Assembly (NCBI GenBank): GCA_937874455.1
Contig: CALNBE010000281.1
Coordinates: forward strand, 1 to 5,486
Length of the DNA: 5,486 nucleotides
Reading direction: 5' to 3'
DNA from: an uncultured Opitutia bacterium
GTDB taxonomy: Bacteria; Verrucomicrobiota; Verrucomicrobiia; Opitutales; UBA953
Shown: in pieces, positions 5,383 through 5,486 of the stretch
How positions within the stretch are numbered: position 1 is the stretch's first letter
How the letters are laid out: every line of letters begins with the position of its first letter
Translations under genes and position numbers: made by a program
Notes under the pieces: model-generated
Told to the model about the DNA's origin: nothing
Seen by the model: the letters and a program-made list of their open reading frames with translations, nothing else
The model's database searches: none

Positions 5383-5486
5383 ATGACCTCCGCGCAAATC
5401 CGCCAGTCCTTCCTCGATTTCTTCCGCTCCAAGCAGCACACCATCGTGCCCTCGGCCAGCCTGATGCCGGACTCGCCGAACCTGCT
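5383..5486 (+). CDS. alaS: Alanyl-tRNA synthetase, N-terminal fragment (cut by window end)
   Basis: AlaRS charges tRNA-Ala with alanine in the cytoplasm. Only the first 34 codons and two bases are present, but MTSAQIRQSFLDFFRSKQH followed by TIVPSASLMPDSPNLL is the hallmark start of the class II catalytic domain (compare the E. coli pattern IRQAFLDFFHSKGH..V.SSSLVP...P.LLFTNAGM). The next expected residues, FTNAGMNQF, lie beyond the window. The ATG at 5383 is placed exactly where the family begins. It is 70 bp from the preceding MCE gene and in the same direction, so it may be co-transcribed. Confidence 0.95.
   Translation, partial: MTSAQIRQSFLDFFRSKQHTIVPSASLMPDSPNL

Noticed and set aside
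4268..5386. 372-codon plus-strand frame overlapping the MCE gene
   Set aside because: It is Gly/Arg/Ala-rich with no recognisable domain. The overlapping frame from 4278 has a membrane segment and MCE motifs.
4089..5444. 451-codon minus-strand open frame opposite pheA's end and the MCE gene
   Set aside because: It is a low-complexity Arg/His/Pro/Gln-rich translation crossing two real genes and a spacer, so a GC-driven shadow.
1..5486. CRISPR array, transposon, phage or defence system
   Set aside because: There are no regularly spaced long repeats with unique spacers, no transposase, integrase, nuclease or toxin domain. All substantial genes are housekeeping genes.

Overview
The window is ordinary GC-rich bacterial chromosome carrying five conserved housekeeping genes. 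No tRNA, rRNA, CRISPR array, transposase or phage gene is visible. The gene set, the codon use and a scattered CGC(A/G)GAGG-type repeat suggest a member of the Verrucomicrobiota, perhaps near the Opitutales. That placement is my inference from general resemblance, with no database comparison behind it.

Layout: positions 2-1903 on the minus strand encode dihydroxy-acid dehydratase (ilvD, branched-chain amino acid synthesis), complete or nearly so. A 239-bp divergent intergenic region (1904-2142) follows. The plus strand then carries scpB (2143-3069, chromosome segregation), pheA (3125-4189, fused chorismate mutase / prephenate dehydratase with an ACT domain), an MCE/MlaD-family membrane-anchored protein (4278-5312, envelope lipid transport) and the first 34 codons of alaS (5383 to the window end). 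The plus-strand genes are spaced 55, 88 and 70 bp apart, so they may be read as one loose operon. They do not share a pathway: chromosome condensation, phenylalanine synthesis, envelope lipids and tRNA charging.

The unusual content lies in the repeats. The 11-mer CGCGGAGGAAA occurs nine times exactly between 1947 and 4746, always on the plus strand, in intergenic DNA and inside three genes. Within genes it is always read in the same frame as Ala-Glu-Glu-Asn and usually falls in a variable loop or tail. A related sequence with tandem CGCAGAGG octamers sits in ilvD as a 75-bp in-frame insertion. It is bounded by an exact 15-bp duplication and adds 25 residues to an otherwise well-conserved enzyme. 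Together these look like a small dispersed repeat family that spreads through both genes and spacers without breaking reading frames.
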